Shown: one piece after another, positions 23,210 to 31,201 of the stretch
How the letters are laid out: every line of letters starts with the position of its first letter
Position numbering within the stretch: the first letter of the stretch is position 1
Source of the DNA: an archaeon
GTDB taxonomy: Archaea; Thermoproteota; Nitrososphaeria; Nitrososphaerales; CADDZS01
Direction of reading: 5' to 3'
Length of the DNA: 43,004 nt
Assembly (NCBI GenBank): GCA_021806865.1
Contig: JAKAPU010000003.1
Span: forward strand, 1-43,004
Made by a program: the position numbers and the translations under genes
Notes under the pieces: model-generated
Told to the model about the DNA's origin: nothing
The model's database searches: none
What the model saw: only the letters and a program-made list of their open reading frames with translations

Positions 23210-25354
23210 TCAATAATTCCTTCTTTTTGTAGTTCCACTTTCACGCTGGAGAATTAGTGGGTCCGTCTTCTCGACTTTGCACAACAGTCCTTTCAAATTA
23301 GTGGAACCGATCAATCGTCCGATATCCGATGGTTGGCACGATGTCAGAGCATTTGCACTTGAAAGGTCCCATCCGAGCCCTTCGAGTTCGGGGTACCACC
23401 AGCCTTGTTCGATGCTTACAACTCTTGGATCGATACGATTTGTTAATCTCGCCACTTGCTTAATAGAAGCCCTGGGCGTGCTTATCGCTATCCAATCGCC
23501 ATCTTCGATTCCCAGCCCTTTCGCAGTCAACGGATGTATTTCGGCTAAAGGATATGGATGCAAACTCCTGGCTCTCGAAAGGTTTCTGAATTCTGAATTG
23601 AAGTATTCCATCGTGCGCACACCAGTTATGAGAATCAGAGGGTAGTCTTTTGCCATTTCTGGTTTGCTAAAGGGAGTCTCCGCATTCTCTTGATACTCGG
23701 GCAAAGGTCCAAGGCCCCAGTTTCGAAATGTCTCTGGCCAAAAATCGAATTTGCCGTACCTTGTCTTGAAGCCATCAGTCTTGTATTTTTGATATCTCAC
23801 TGGGCCTCTAAGCTGGCCAGATCTTACAAAGTCTTCCCACTTCATACCAGACGGCGCGAGAATATAATCTAGTGATTCTTCAACATCATTCCAGAAATAT
23901 TTTCCCAAGCCCAAGCGCTTTGCCAATTCATTGAATATTTTCATGTCGGACCAGGCTTCCCCCGGAGGCTCGACGACTTTCACTTGTGGGAAGACAAAGC
24001 CGTGTTCTTTCCAATAGTCTCCAATGCAATTGCATTCAAGCCATGTGGCAGATGGCAAGACGATGTCCGCAAGCTCAGCCGTCGGGGTCATGAAAAGATC
24101 GATCACAACAAAGAATTCAAGGCTTCCCAGAGCTCTCCTGACTAGCTTGGTTTCTTCTCTCACTACAAGAGGGTTACTTCCGGCGCACAAGACTGCTCGT
24201 ATTTTGTACGGATCAGCATTCAAGATAGAGTTCCACATGAAATACGGAGTTATCCTTCCGATCATTGAAAGTAGCTTGAAGTCCTCGCCTCCGATTCTCT
24301 TTTTTGCGATTTCAGGAGACAACATCTCCTTCATGATGAACTCATTTTGAGTCACAATTCGAGGAGGATCGAAAAACACATTCCCACCCTGCACGTCTAG
24401 ATTGCCGGTGAGTGCAACAAGATACATCAGAGCTGAATCGGATCCCGTGCAATTCATGCTCTGCTCGATTGCAACACCCCAATGAATAGCCGCAGGTTTC
24501 GTTCTAGCATACAGTCTTGCGGCATCTCTTAGATCAGATGCCTTCACCCACGTCTTCTGCTGCGTCATTTCTGGTGAAAACGCCTTAACAAAATCTGCAA
24601 GGGCCTCGAAATTTGTGCAGTAGTTTTCAACGAAGTCTCTGTCGTAAAGGCCTTCAGAGATGATGACATTAAGCATCGAAAGTGCCACGAGATAGTCGGA
24701 CCCCGGCCGCGGTCTGAGCCTAATGTCGGCTCTATCCGATAGCCTTGTCTGACGCGGGTCTATGACTATGAATCTGGCGGCCTTAGAATTCAATAATTTT
24801 TGTAAATTTATGCCGACGTATTCATCGGGATTCGAGACTACTGGGTTGGCTCCCCACAACATTATGCAGGCCGGATTGGAAAAATAATCAACCACTGGCA
24901 CTCTGGGAAAGCCGAATATTTTGCTCAGGGCGACTCTGGGCATGTAACACATGTGATTATTGTTGACTCTGTTAGGAGAGCCGAACACATTGCAGAATCT
25001 TTCGAAGAAATGAATGTAGTGTCTTCCCGTGCCACGAATGAACCCGACGGCTTCGGGGCCCGATTCATTTACAATCTGTTTGAACTTCGAAGCAATCATA
25101 TCGAGCGCCTCATCCCAACTTATTCGGCGCCACTTGCCATCTTCTTTTTTCAGCGGGTACCTCAATCTATCTGGATGATTGTGAATATCGATAGACGCAA
25201 GCGATTTCACGCAAATGTATCCATGGCTCACCGGGTGAGACGGGTCACCCACTATCGACTTGACATTTCCATTCTCCGATAGTTGTACGACCACGCCACA
25301 TCCGCTGTGCCCACACCCTCTGCACAGTGACTTGGCCGATCTCTGCATGATCAA
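23210..25354 (-). CDS. molybdopterin/tungstopterin oxidoreductase, DMSO-reductase family
   Basis: 714 residues, complete catalytic subunit. The N-terminus has a cluster motif CRGCGHSGCG then GYICVKS: C11, C14, C19 and a fourth Cys, with spacing of two and four residues rather than the usual two and three. RRISWDEALDMIA, GTGRHYIHFFERF and NNHMCYMPR follow, the Cys of the last being the probable metal ligand as in acetylene-hydratase-like and thiosulfate-reductase-like members. MLWGANPVVSNPDEY, FIVIDPRQTRLSDRADI, RPGSDYLVALSML and the guanine-dinucleotide region VLCAGSNPLV are typical. The C-terminal barrel domain is present (AEIHPLTAKGLGIEDGDWI). There is no twin-Arg signal, so it is cytoplasmic. 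Its electron partner could be the ferredoxin encoded at 18.4 kb. Substrate unknown. Confidence 0.88.
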   Translation of the reverse strand: MIMQRSAKSLCRGCGHSGCGVVVQLSENGNVKSIVGDPSHPVSHGYICVKSLASIDIHNHPDRLRYPLKKEDGKWRRISWDEALDMIASKFKQIVNESGPEAVGFIRGTGRHYIHFFERFCNVFGSPNRVNNNHMCYMPRVALSKIFGFPRVPVVDYFSNPACIMLWGANPVVSNPDEYVGINLQKLLNSKAARFIVIDPRQTRLSDRADIRLRPRPGSDYLVALSMLNVIISEGLYDRDFVENYCTNFEALADFVKAFSPEMTQQKTWVKASDLRDAARLYARTKPAAIHWGVAIEQSMNCTGSDSALMYLVALTGNLDVQGGNVFFDPPRIVTQNEFIMKEMLSPEIAKKRIGGEDFKLLSMIGRITPYFMWNSILNADPYKIRAVLCAGSNPLVVREETKLVRRALGSLEFFVVIDLFMTPTAELADIVLPSATWLECNCIGDYWKEHGFVFPQVKVVEPPGEAWSDMKIFNELAKRLGLGKYFWNDVEESLDYILAPSGMKWEDFVRSGQLRGPVRYQKYKTDGFKTRYGKFDFWPETFRNWGLGPLPEYQENAETPFSKPEMAKDYPLILITGVRTMEYFNSEFRNLSRARSLHPYPLAEIHPLTAKGLGIEDGDWIAISTPRASIKQVARLTNRIDPRVVSIEQGWWYPELEGLGWDLSSANALTSCQPSDIGRLIGSTNLKGLLCKVEKTDPLILQRESGTTKRRNY

Positions 25355-25477
25355 TAGTGGGCAACGCGCTCGCTGTATAATATCCTATCGCTCATATGAT
25401 TGAATCAGTAGGTCATTCTCAGCATTTGATTTCGCAATCAGACTTGGAAAGCGCAGTCCGTGAACTCCGCAGACAAT

Positions 25478-25632
25478 GTGATCAAAAGATTGAAAGATAA
25501 CTCTCTCAAACTGGCTAAGCACACCTACAGAGTGCTGTTGTCACGAGACATGAAGGATGTTATCTTTACTTCGTAGACGAGTACGCCGAGAGGTTTTCCA
25601 AATTGAGAATCGAAAATCATCCAGCTCAATGA
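25478..25632 (+). pseudogene. frameshifted remnant of a DUF2075 helicase-type protein
   Basis: One frame (25478-25555) reads KRLKDNSLKLAKHTYRVLLSRDMK, and the next frame, starting one base earlier at 25555, continues GCYLYFVDEYAERFSKLRIENHP to a stop at 25630-25632. Joined, this is the conserved tail of DUF2075/Schlafen-type helicases (NTYRVLLTRGMKGCYVYF type). The single-base shift and the absence of the rest of the gene show it is a relic. It indicates that the 25.4-26 kb patch once held a longer accessory gene. Confidence 0.6.
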
Positions 25633-26002
25633 AATATTTCGCATATCTCTTAGGCACTCTTTTCTCCAACCTGGAGCCTAATTCACTCTTGGTACTTTTT
25701 GCAATATTTTCGATGGTCTCGTAGGAACCAAGTAAAATCTTGGCTCACGCTTCTCCTGTGGATAGTATCATGTTTAGGACATTTAGATAAATGTCATAGA
25801 CCCAAATGAAAATCTGCAGCGGTGGTGGTTTCCATCCGCATTCCGCGCTTGGGATCTACTTTTCGAACCCATTCGGAAACTGATCCTCAGAAACTCCGAC
25901 TCTCAATATCATCTTGGAGGATCTGCAAGATACGACAAACTATGAAATGTCAAGGCATGTCGTATTCCAACTGAGTTGATCAGCAAGAGTTTGTTTTCTT
26001 AA
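25633..26002. other. 370-base stretch without a supported gene
   Basis: No gene recognised. On the minus strand part of it (about 25590-25745) stays open and reads like a helical soluble protein fragment (SYETIENIAKSTKSELGSRL), but it has stops on both sides and no family match. I treat it as decayed sequence between the helicase relic and the second RHH module. Confidence 0.35.
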
Positions 26003-26003
26003 A
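25996..26003 (+). promoter_or_regulatory. TATA box of the second RHH gene
   Basis: TTCTTAAA starts 30 bases before the ATG at 26026, the position for a leaderless archaeal start. The same octamer precedes the paralogous gene at 14230. Confidence 0.55.
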
Positions 26004-26025
26004 TCCATCGCACCCAAAACCGTTC

Positions 26026-26250
26026 ATGAACAGATCAGAGCCAATACCGACGGAACACAAACAAGAGGCTACAGAAAGAATCAACATCAACCTTACTGGA
26101 GAACCAGCAAAGATCTTGCGTGAGCTGAAGGAGAGAGGTTTGGTGCAGAACAATGTTGACTCGGTAGCGCAGGGGTTGCTCGCGCTACACGAAAAGGTAA
26201 TCAGAAGAGATTTGGCAAGCCTGCGGCTGGGCTTGCAGCAGGAGAAGTAG
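26026..26250 (+). CDS. ribbon-helix-helix small protein, copy 2
   Basis: 74 residues. A charged N-terminus (EHKQEATE) is followed by the RHH core: the strand RININLTGEP, helix AKILRELKERGLVQNN and helix VDSVAQGLLALHEKVIRRD, ending LASLRLGLQQEK. It is closely similar to the protein at 14230 over about 58 residues. RHH proteins bind operator DNA as dimers and are common antitoxins. Its last 50 bases overlap the last 50 bases of the convergent nuclease-like gene, so the two tails are encoded on opposite strands of the same DNA. A role as regulator or antitoxin of that neighbour is inferred. Confidence 0.75.
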   Translation: MNRSEPIPTEHKQEATERININLTGEPAKILRELKERGLVQNNVDSVAQGLLALHEKVIRRDLASLRLGLQQEK

Positions 26251-27943
26251 GAATCGGCGGAGACTGGACTTCCTTCACTTCCGATACTCCGTCGTCCAAT
26301 GTTTCCTTTTCCAATTCTGCTTCAGCCGCGTAAATGTCGGCGTCTCTCTTCCTCGTCTCCGAGATCAGCTCCTTTGCTTGTTCAGGATGTGCCCACACCT
26401 GATCCAGTAGTTGTCTCACCTCTCTTTCGTTTCTGCATGCTCTGCAGATCTGTTGCACGGTCACGCTCTTGTCCACCCCGTGCTGGCGAAGCTGTTCGTT
26501 CATGTGGGACGCGCGCACCAACTTTATGTTCATTCTTCCTGCGTATTCTTGCAAGGTAAGTTTCTCGCCATCTCTCAGGGTGACCATCTCAGCGGGGTTG
26601 AAGTTCGGTGCAGCGAGCATCACGACGATTCCCTGTCGCACCTGCCTTTCGCCCCCTGCCGTATCGTACCCATAGTCGCCGGACCATCTCAGAACATCTA
26701 TGATATCGTCAAGCGTTTCCTTGTGGACTAGCCCCCACTTCGCCTCCAGTATGTACGTGATGGACGCGCTATACGGACCCGTGTCAACGTTCCATACGCG
26801 ATCCAGCTCGGCCGCATATCGCCGCTTTCCGACCGGTTTAAGCAGATGAACCGTTATCCTTCTCTCATCCATTGCTGAATCAGCACCGGTTCTATGCTTT
26901 TGCGTTCGGAATTTTGCAGCCGGTGTGAATCTGGTGATGAACCAATCAACGACCGACTCCCAGTTGTGTCCCACCCTGTGGTAGTATCCCTGTCTCATCG
27001 AGATGTAGTGGCGTTTTGCTTGCACTATTTCATCAAGAACAGGTTTCTCGAATTCCGCGTGGTGCAGGAATCGCTGGTTTGATATCCTGACTTCCTTTAT
27101 GAATTTGTGTATCTGCATCGCACGGGTAATGCTGGTGTCAAGTTCGTCGTCGGTGCACCTGAGCTCCTTCTTTATGAGTCGAACTGACACGAGCTCGCCA
27201 AGCACGCGTGATTCCTTGACCATGTCTGAAATGCGCTGGATCCGCTGCATCAGGGGCACCTTCTCCCCCTCCCGAGTGAGTGCTTCAGTGGTCAATTGAA
27301 TCGCCCTCTCAAGCGCCATGTCGTGAGGAACGTTGTCATCGAACCAAGCGATGCAAAATCCACGCCGGAACGGCTTTGCTCCGTCGTCGCTTCCATAACC
27401 CCGGATGTAGCACTTGCCCTTTCTCTGTTCTCTGCGCAGAGTGCTCATGATGTCGACGATGAGCAACTTTTCTTCGCCCTCTTTTGGATGCGAGTTGATC
27501 TCATCCATCAATTCCCTTGAGAACCAAGCTCTGTAATTGTGTCCAGATAGGAACTGTCTAATCCGTTCGGCTTTGCTCAACTTCTCTGGATCTTTGCCGT
27601 TGCAAATTCCCCTGCTGTCCAATCGTGAATCTGAAAATGCAACATACTCAACGCCGTTGACAAACACCGAGCCTCCGGCATAATTTTTGGGCGGCAGTAG
27701 ATAGTGGTGGTAGAGACGGACGTGGGCGCTCGATCCCAGCGGTCCGCGCGGGATGCGCTCGCTCTCGCGGATAGGCTCAACGGTTCTCAGTAAAAGTCCA
27801 GCCCTCCAGGTTCTATGCAGTCCCTGGTACGCGGAGCCGACGGTGCCAAGAAGGCGCAAAAAGTCGCGGGCGGTATGCGGTTGACCGTCGGACAGGATGT
27901 CTAAAATTATTTTCCTTGTCCGAAAGTAGGATCTCTTTGCCAC
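26201..27943 (-). CDS. PD-(D/E)XK-like nuclease candidate with N-terminal winged helices
   Basis: 580 residues. Residues 5-60 look like a winged helix (KIILDILSDGQPHTARDFLRLLG, split here across two helices), and residues 125-180 like another (RIRQFLSGHNYRAWFSRELM...STLRREQRKGKCYIRGYG). A long helical middle follows. The putative catalytic core is AELDRVWNVDTG (E379, D381), then ITYILEAKWGLV with E400-x-K402, then a helix and the strand GIVVMLAAP, the arrangement of a restriction-endonuclease fold. LTLQEYAGRMNIKLVRAS (462-479) could be the last strand. The tail is charged and then Ser/Pro/Ala-rich. It lies just downstream of tRNA-Ser and convergent to an RHH gene with a 50-bp overlap; a truncated copy sits at 14399. 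It could be an archaeal toxin, restriction or mobile-element nuclease. The fold is by eye. Confidence 0.6.
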   Translation of the reverse strand: MAKRSYFRTRKIILDILSDGQPHTARDFLRLLGTVGSAYQGLHRTWRAGLLLRTVEPIRESERIPRGPLGSSAHVRLYHHYLLPPKNYAGGSVFVNGVEYVAFSDSRLDSRGICNGKDPEKLSKAERIRQFLSGHNYRAWFSRELMDEINSHPKEGEEKLLIVDIMSTLRREQRKGKCYIRGYGSDDGAKPFRRGFCIAWFDDNVPHDMALERAIQLTTEALTREGEKVPLMQRIQRISDMVKESRVLGELVSVRLIKKELRCTDDELDTSITRAMQIHKFIKEVRISNQRFLHHAEFEKPVLDEIVQAKRHYISMRQGYYHRVGHNWESVVDWFITRFTPAAKFRTQKHRTGADSAMDERRITVHLLKPVGKRRYAAELDRVWNVDTGPYSASITYILEAKWGLVHKETLDDIIDVLRWSGDYGYDTAGGERQVRQGIVVMLAAPNFNPAEMVTLRDGEKLTLQEYAGRMNIKLVRASHMNEQLRQHGVDKSVTVQQICRACRNEREVRQLLDQVWAHPEQAKELISETRKRDADIYAAEAELEKETLDDGVSEVKEVQSPPIPTSPAASPAAGLPNLF

Positions 27944-27982
27944 CCCTTTGCACCACGATTTTGCTCTTGTGTAGAATTTAAG

Positions 27983-28092
27983 GCAAAATCGTTAGTTCAA
28001 ACGTCCGCCCGGATCAAATCCGAGGCGCAATTTCGGAGCAGTTCAAACGCAACTCCTTTGCGCCTGAAAGGCTCGGATTTTGCTTATCCGGG
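27983..28092. other. dense inverted repeats between the nuclease gene and tRNA-Ser
   Basis: Matching arms are GCAAAATC (27983-27990) with GATTTTGC (28076-28083), CCCGGAT (28008-28014) with ATCCGGG (28086-28092), ATCCGAG (28018-28024) with CTCGGAT (28072-28078), and AGGCGCAA (28023-28030) with TTGCGCCT (28058-28065). A direct repeat AGTTCAAACG occurs at 27994 and 28040. The pairings partly exclude each other. The stretch lies between the nuclease start and the tRNA 3' end, so it may hold the nuclease operator, the tRNA terminator or attachment-site remains. Confidence 0.5.
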
Positions 28093-28105
28093 AGGGAAAG
28101 TGGAG

Positions 28106-28225
28106 CGCCGCGGGTGAGATTTGAACTCACGATCGGTGTAAACCGAAACGGCTCTTCGCCACAAACGAGAGGAACGTTCTCTCGAGATAGCAAGCCGTCG
28201 CCCTACCAGGCTAGGCGACCGCGGC
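28106..28225 (-). tRNA. tRNA-Ser (GCT) with a 34-base intron
   Basis: Read on the minus strand: acceptor GCCGCGG with CCGCGGC and discriminator G (as in archaeal tRNA-Ser), D-arm GCCT/GGGC, anticodon stem ACGGC/GCCGT, loop TTGCTA+A with anticodon GCT, a long variable arm with stem CGGT/ACCG, T-stem GTGAG/CTCAC and T-loop TTCAAAT. The intron (28154-28187) lies directly after position 37, the canonical archaeal site. CCA is not encoded. The mature length is 86 bases. The nuclease/RHH module lies on its 3' side, where elements often integrate. Confidence 0.9.
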
Positions 28226-28329
28226 TATACGCCACCTACACTTCTTTCACTCATGTGATTCCGCAAGAATGCGCGCGCCATTTGCTTCAGAGTTTGCTTA
28301 GTTTTAAAAGTAAATGGTTGGAGGAGTAA

Positions 28330-29436
28330 ATGCGAAAGACAAACCAGACCCCAAGGTATCTACTTGAAGGAAAATACCGAATGGGTTTCTTTGAGCAAAG
28401 CACCTCCTTCCAGAAGATCAATTGCGCGCATCTATCAGCAAGCGAGAGACTTAATGGGCATCATCTTTATTCATCTTCCATGGAAAGTGACCCTCCAAGC
28501 CCCCGCACTCTCGCAGAAACTATTCTACGAACCTGTGCAGGACTGAAGAGAGGTGAAAGAATTCTCATCGCCGCCGATCCTCGATCCAGTTCTCGGCTTC
28601 AGGAGTTGAAGCAGACATCGCTTGGACTCGGTGGCATCATGACCTACGAAGAGATTTTCGGTGGCGTTACGCGAGAGCCTCCCGGCCACCTCGCGGCAAA
28701 GATGCTTGAGAATGACATTACACTGCTTTGCGTTGACGAACGTCGTACCTTGCTTTGGGGTCACGCCGACGCAAGGGTTGCCGCCGTGAAAAAAGGGGCA
28801 AGAGTTCTCTTTCTCACCCAAGAAATCAATACTACCCCAAGCACACCCGAGCTGCAGGAAATCAGAAATCGAACCAACAGGCTAGGGGACATGCTTGAGA
28901 AGACCTCCGAAATCGTGATTGTGTCAGGAGGCGACTCTGAACTGAGGGTCAAGCTTGCGGGTAGAAAATCTCTCAGGCTTTCAAGTATTCTTTCAGAGCC
29001 CGGGAGTTGGGGTGCGATTCCAGATTATGCAGAAGCCGCGATACCTCCATTTGAGACCGGATCAAACGGCACATTGCGAGTCGACGCGACGATTGTTGGA
29101 ATCGGGAAAGTCGATGCTCCAGTGGACCTTCACTTCGAGAGCGGAAGGTTGGTTAGGATCGAAGGCGATAAAACAGCTTTGGAACTTGAAAAGCTACTCT
29201 CGCAGCATGACGCCTATGCAAGAGTGCTCTGCGAACTGGGATTCGGTACAAACCACCTGAGGACGCAAATCAAAGGCGAGTTCGACGACAAGAAAGCACT
29301 GGGCTCCGTCCACATAGGCCTGGGAGACAACCACACATTTGGTGGAAAGAACAAGTCAGATCTCCACATAGACTGCCTGGTATCGAACCCTAAAATTCAC
29401 TTCGACGGAAATCTGATTGATTTGAAGTCGATATAG
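28330..29436 (+). CDS. aminopeptidase-T-like (M29-type) protein
   Basis: 368 residues from the first ATG; family similarity starts only at about residue 51 (ESDPPSPRTLAETILRTCAGL), so ATG 28480 (318 residues) may be the true start. A TATA-like TTTTAAAA centred near 28306 is placed for a leaderless start at 28330. The C-terminal third carries the characteristic metal-site region: ELGFGTNH, then KALGSVHIGLGDNHTFGG, then SDLHIDCLV and FDGNLI. Such proteins are annotated as leucyl aminopeptidase (aminopeptidase T); some relatives are ring-cleaving dioxygenases, so peptide hydrolysis is likely but not certain. Downstream on the same strand is the amidase pair. Confidence 0.75.
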   Translation: MRKTNQTPRYLLEGKYRMGFFEQSTSFQKINCAHLSASERLNGHHLYSSSMESDPPSPRTLAETILRTCAGLKRGERILIAADPRSSSRLQELKQTSLGLGGIMTYEEIFGGVTREPPGHLAAKMLENDITLLCVDERRTLLWGHADARVAAVKKGARVLFLTQEINTTPSTPELQEIRNRTNRLGDMLEKTSEIVIVSGGDSELRVKLAGRKSLRLSSILSEPGSWGAIPDYAEAAIPPFETGSNGTLRVDATIVGIGKVDAPVDLHFESGRLVRIEGDKTALELEKLLSQHDAYARVLCELGFGTNHLRTQIKGEFDDKKALGSVHIGLGDNHTFGGKNKSDLHIDCLVSNPKIHFDGNLIDLKSI

Positions 29437-29537
29437 ATTCTATAGTATATCGACCTCGGAGACGAGTTTTCTCAAAAGCCCGCGCGATGTGATTGATGTT
29501 GCAAACGGAACTGACATAAGCAAGCTCCTTTGAAGCA

Positions 29538-29732
29538 TTGACGATCCGAATGGAGCCTTCCCTTCTGAAGAAAATGGTAAAGCAATCGGAAAACGTCGAA
29601 ATAGAAGAAGAGGTATTCACGAAATTTCGACTGCTCATGGATTCCATCAACCAACGACTGAACGAAAGCAAGGTGAAAGTCAGACCAGAAATCGAACCAT
29701 TCTTCATACAAGTGTCTGGTAGCTCCAATTGA
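29538..29732 (+). CDS. small GatC-like protein coupled to the amidase
   Basis: About 60-64 residues (TTG 29538 or ATG 29550). It is mostly helical: MEPSLLKKMVKQSENVEIEEE, then FTKFRLLMDSINQRLNE, ending IEPFF. The pattern helix, acidic turn, helix with a late 'EP' resembles GatC, the chaperone-like subunit of amidotransferases, though weakly. Its TGA stop overlaps the TTG start of the amidase (TTGA), so translation is coupled. It may be a stabilising subunit of that amidase. Confidence 0.45.
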   Translation: MTIRMEPSLLKKMVKQSENVEIEEEVFTKFRLLMDSINQRLNESKVKVRPEIEPFFIQVSGSSN

Positions 29733-31144
29733 CAACAAAGACAGAACTCGCAACACAGCCAATAACCGAAATTCAGAAGCTGTTCTCAGATGGTGCTTTC
29801 TCGCCTCACGATCTTCTGGACAGAATTCTTGAGAACATCCAAAAGAGGGAAGTCAAGGTTCACGCGTATCTCTACATCGAGCCTGAAGAAAAGCTCCGAA
29901 AGGAGGCAGACGAGGCCGACATTGCCTTGAAAAATGGAAAGGGAGGATTGATTTGCGGCATACCAATCGCTGTGAAGGACAATACCTACGTCGCTGGCAT
30001 GCCTTGTACTGGAGGCTCAAGGCTGTTGGAGGATTCTCACCCCAAAGAGGATGCCTCCGCGATATCCAAGCTTCGAAGTGAAGGAGGAATAATGCTTGGC
30101 AAGACAAACCTGGACGAGATGGCAGCCTTCAGCATAACAACCAACAATCCTCATTACGGAAGAACCTACAATCCATGGAATCTGACGAGGATCCCAGGCG
30201 GATCGAGCGGTGGTTCCGCGGCAGCGGTTGCGGCCGGAGAGGCTGTAGCAGCGACCGGCACGGATACTGGAGGATCCGTGAGGATTCCAGCAAGTTTTTG
30301 CGGCCTGACAGGCATAAAGCCCACTTTCGGGCGCCTGAGTAGAGCCGGTACGCTGAGTGCGAGCTGGTCTTTGGATCATCTCGGAGTGATCTCTAGATCT
30401 GTGAGGGACGCAGAACTATTGATTCGAATAATAGCAGGCGAAGACCCTCGCGATCCCACAACAACAAATACGCCTCTGCTGCAAAAGTTTTCTTTCCTTG
30501 ATCATCCCGATCTCAAGGGTCTGAAAATAGGGACAGTCTCCAATCTGATTCACGAAACGGACAAAGACGTCACTGAACTGTTCCAAGAGAGTGTTGACAA
30601 GATTGCATCTCTGGGCGCCACAATCAGCAAAGTGAAAGTCCCTCGTATGGAAGAAATAACTCCATTGCTATTCGCTATCGCCCTTCCCGAGACATCGGCC
30701 TATCACGAGCAATGGTTGCGCGATTCCCCAGAACTGTACGGAAGCGAGCTACGGTCGTATGTGGAGCTTGGCCACGGCATTCTGGCAACCCAGTATCTCA
30801 AGGCAAAGCGAATAAGGACTGCCATCATAGATGAAGTTGCAAAGGCACTTCAGGATGTTGATGCTCTCTTGCTGCCCACGACCCCGACCATCGCGCCGCA
30901 TCTTGAGCAGTTGACATACACAATCCAAAACAAGGAATATCCGGCAATCCAGGTCCTTGCTTCGAACACGTACCCGTTCAATTTCTTGGGACTGCCAGCT
31001 CTATCCGTGCCAAACGGTTTCGTAGAGGGAATGCCGACAGGATTGCAGATTGTTGCATCCCAGTGGCGCGAAGATGTTTTGTACAGAATTGGCGACGCCT
31101 ATCAGCAGGTCACCGATTATCACAAAAAGGCAGCAATGCTCTAA
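29729..31144 (+). CDS. amidase-signature enzyme (GatA-like)
   Basis: 471 residues. The Ser-cisSer-Lys triad region is visible: the catalytic Lys in GIPIAVKDNTYV, the Gly/Ser-rich stretch RIPGGSSGGSAAAVAAGEAVAATGTDTGGSVRIPAS (split: GGSSGGSAAA, then the nucleophile in TDTGGSVRIP) and CGLTGIKPTFGRLSRAG. It hydrolyses an amide bond to acid and ammonia. GatA proper sits in a tRNA amidotransferase with GatB; no gatB is present here, so a free amidase using small amides is equally likely. It starts at TTG 29729 within the stop of the GatC-like gene. It is convergent to a Liv-type importer (57-base gap), suggesting uptake and hydrolysis of an amide as nitrogen source. Confidence 0.85.
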   Translation: MTTKTELATQPITEIQKLFSDGAFSPHDLLDRILENIQKREVKVHAYLYIEPEEKLRKEADEADIALKNGKGGLICGIPIAVKDNTYVAGMPCTGGSRLLEDSHPKEDASAISKLRSEGGIMLGKTNLDEMAAFSITTNNPHYGRTYNPWNLTRIPGGSSGGSAAAVAAGEAVAATGTDTGGSVRIPASFCGLTGIKPTFGRLSRAGTLSASWSLDHLGVISRSVRDAELLIRIIAGEDPRDPTTTNTPLLQKFSFLDHPDLKGLKIGTVSNLIHETDKDVTELFQESVDKIASLGATISKVKVPRMEEITPLLFAIALPETSAYHEQWLRDSPELYGSELRSYVELGHGILATQYLKAKRIRTAIIDEVAKALQDVDALLLPTTPTIAPHLEQLTYTIQNKEYPAIQVLASNTYPFNFLGLPALSVPNGFVEGMPTGLQIVASQWREDVLYRIGDAYQQVTDYHKKAAML

Positions 31145-31201
31145 GAAAACAGGATGATTGCGCCAAAAAAATGGCGCAACTGTTTCTATGTGCTGGTGTT
31201 T

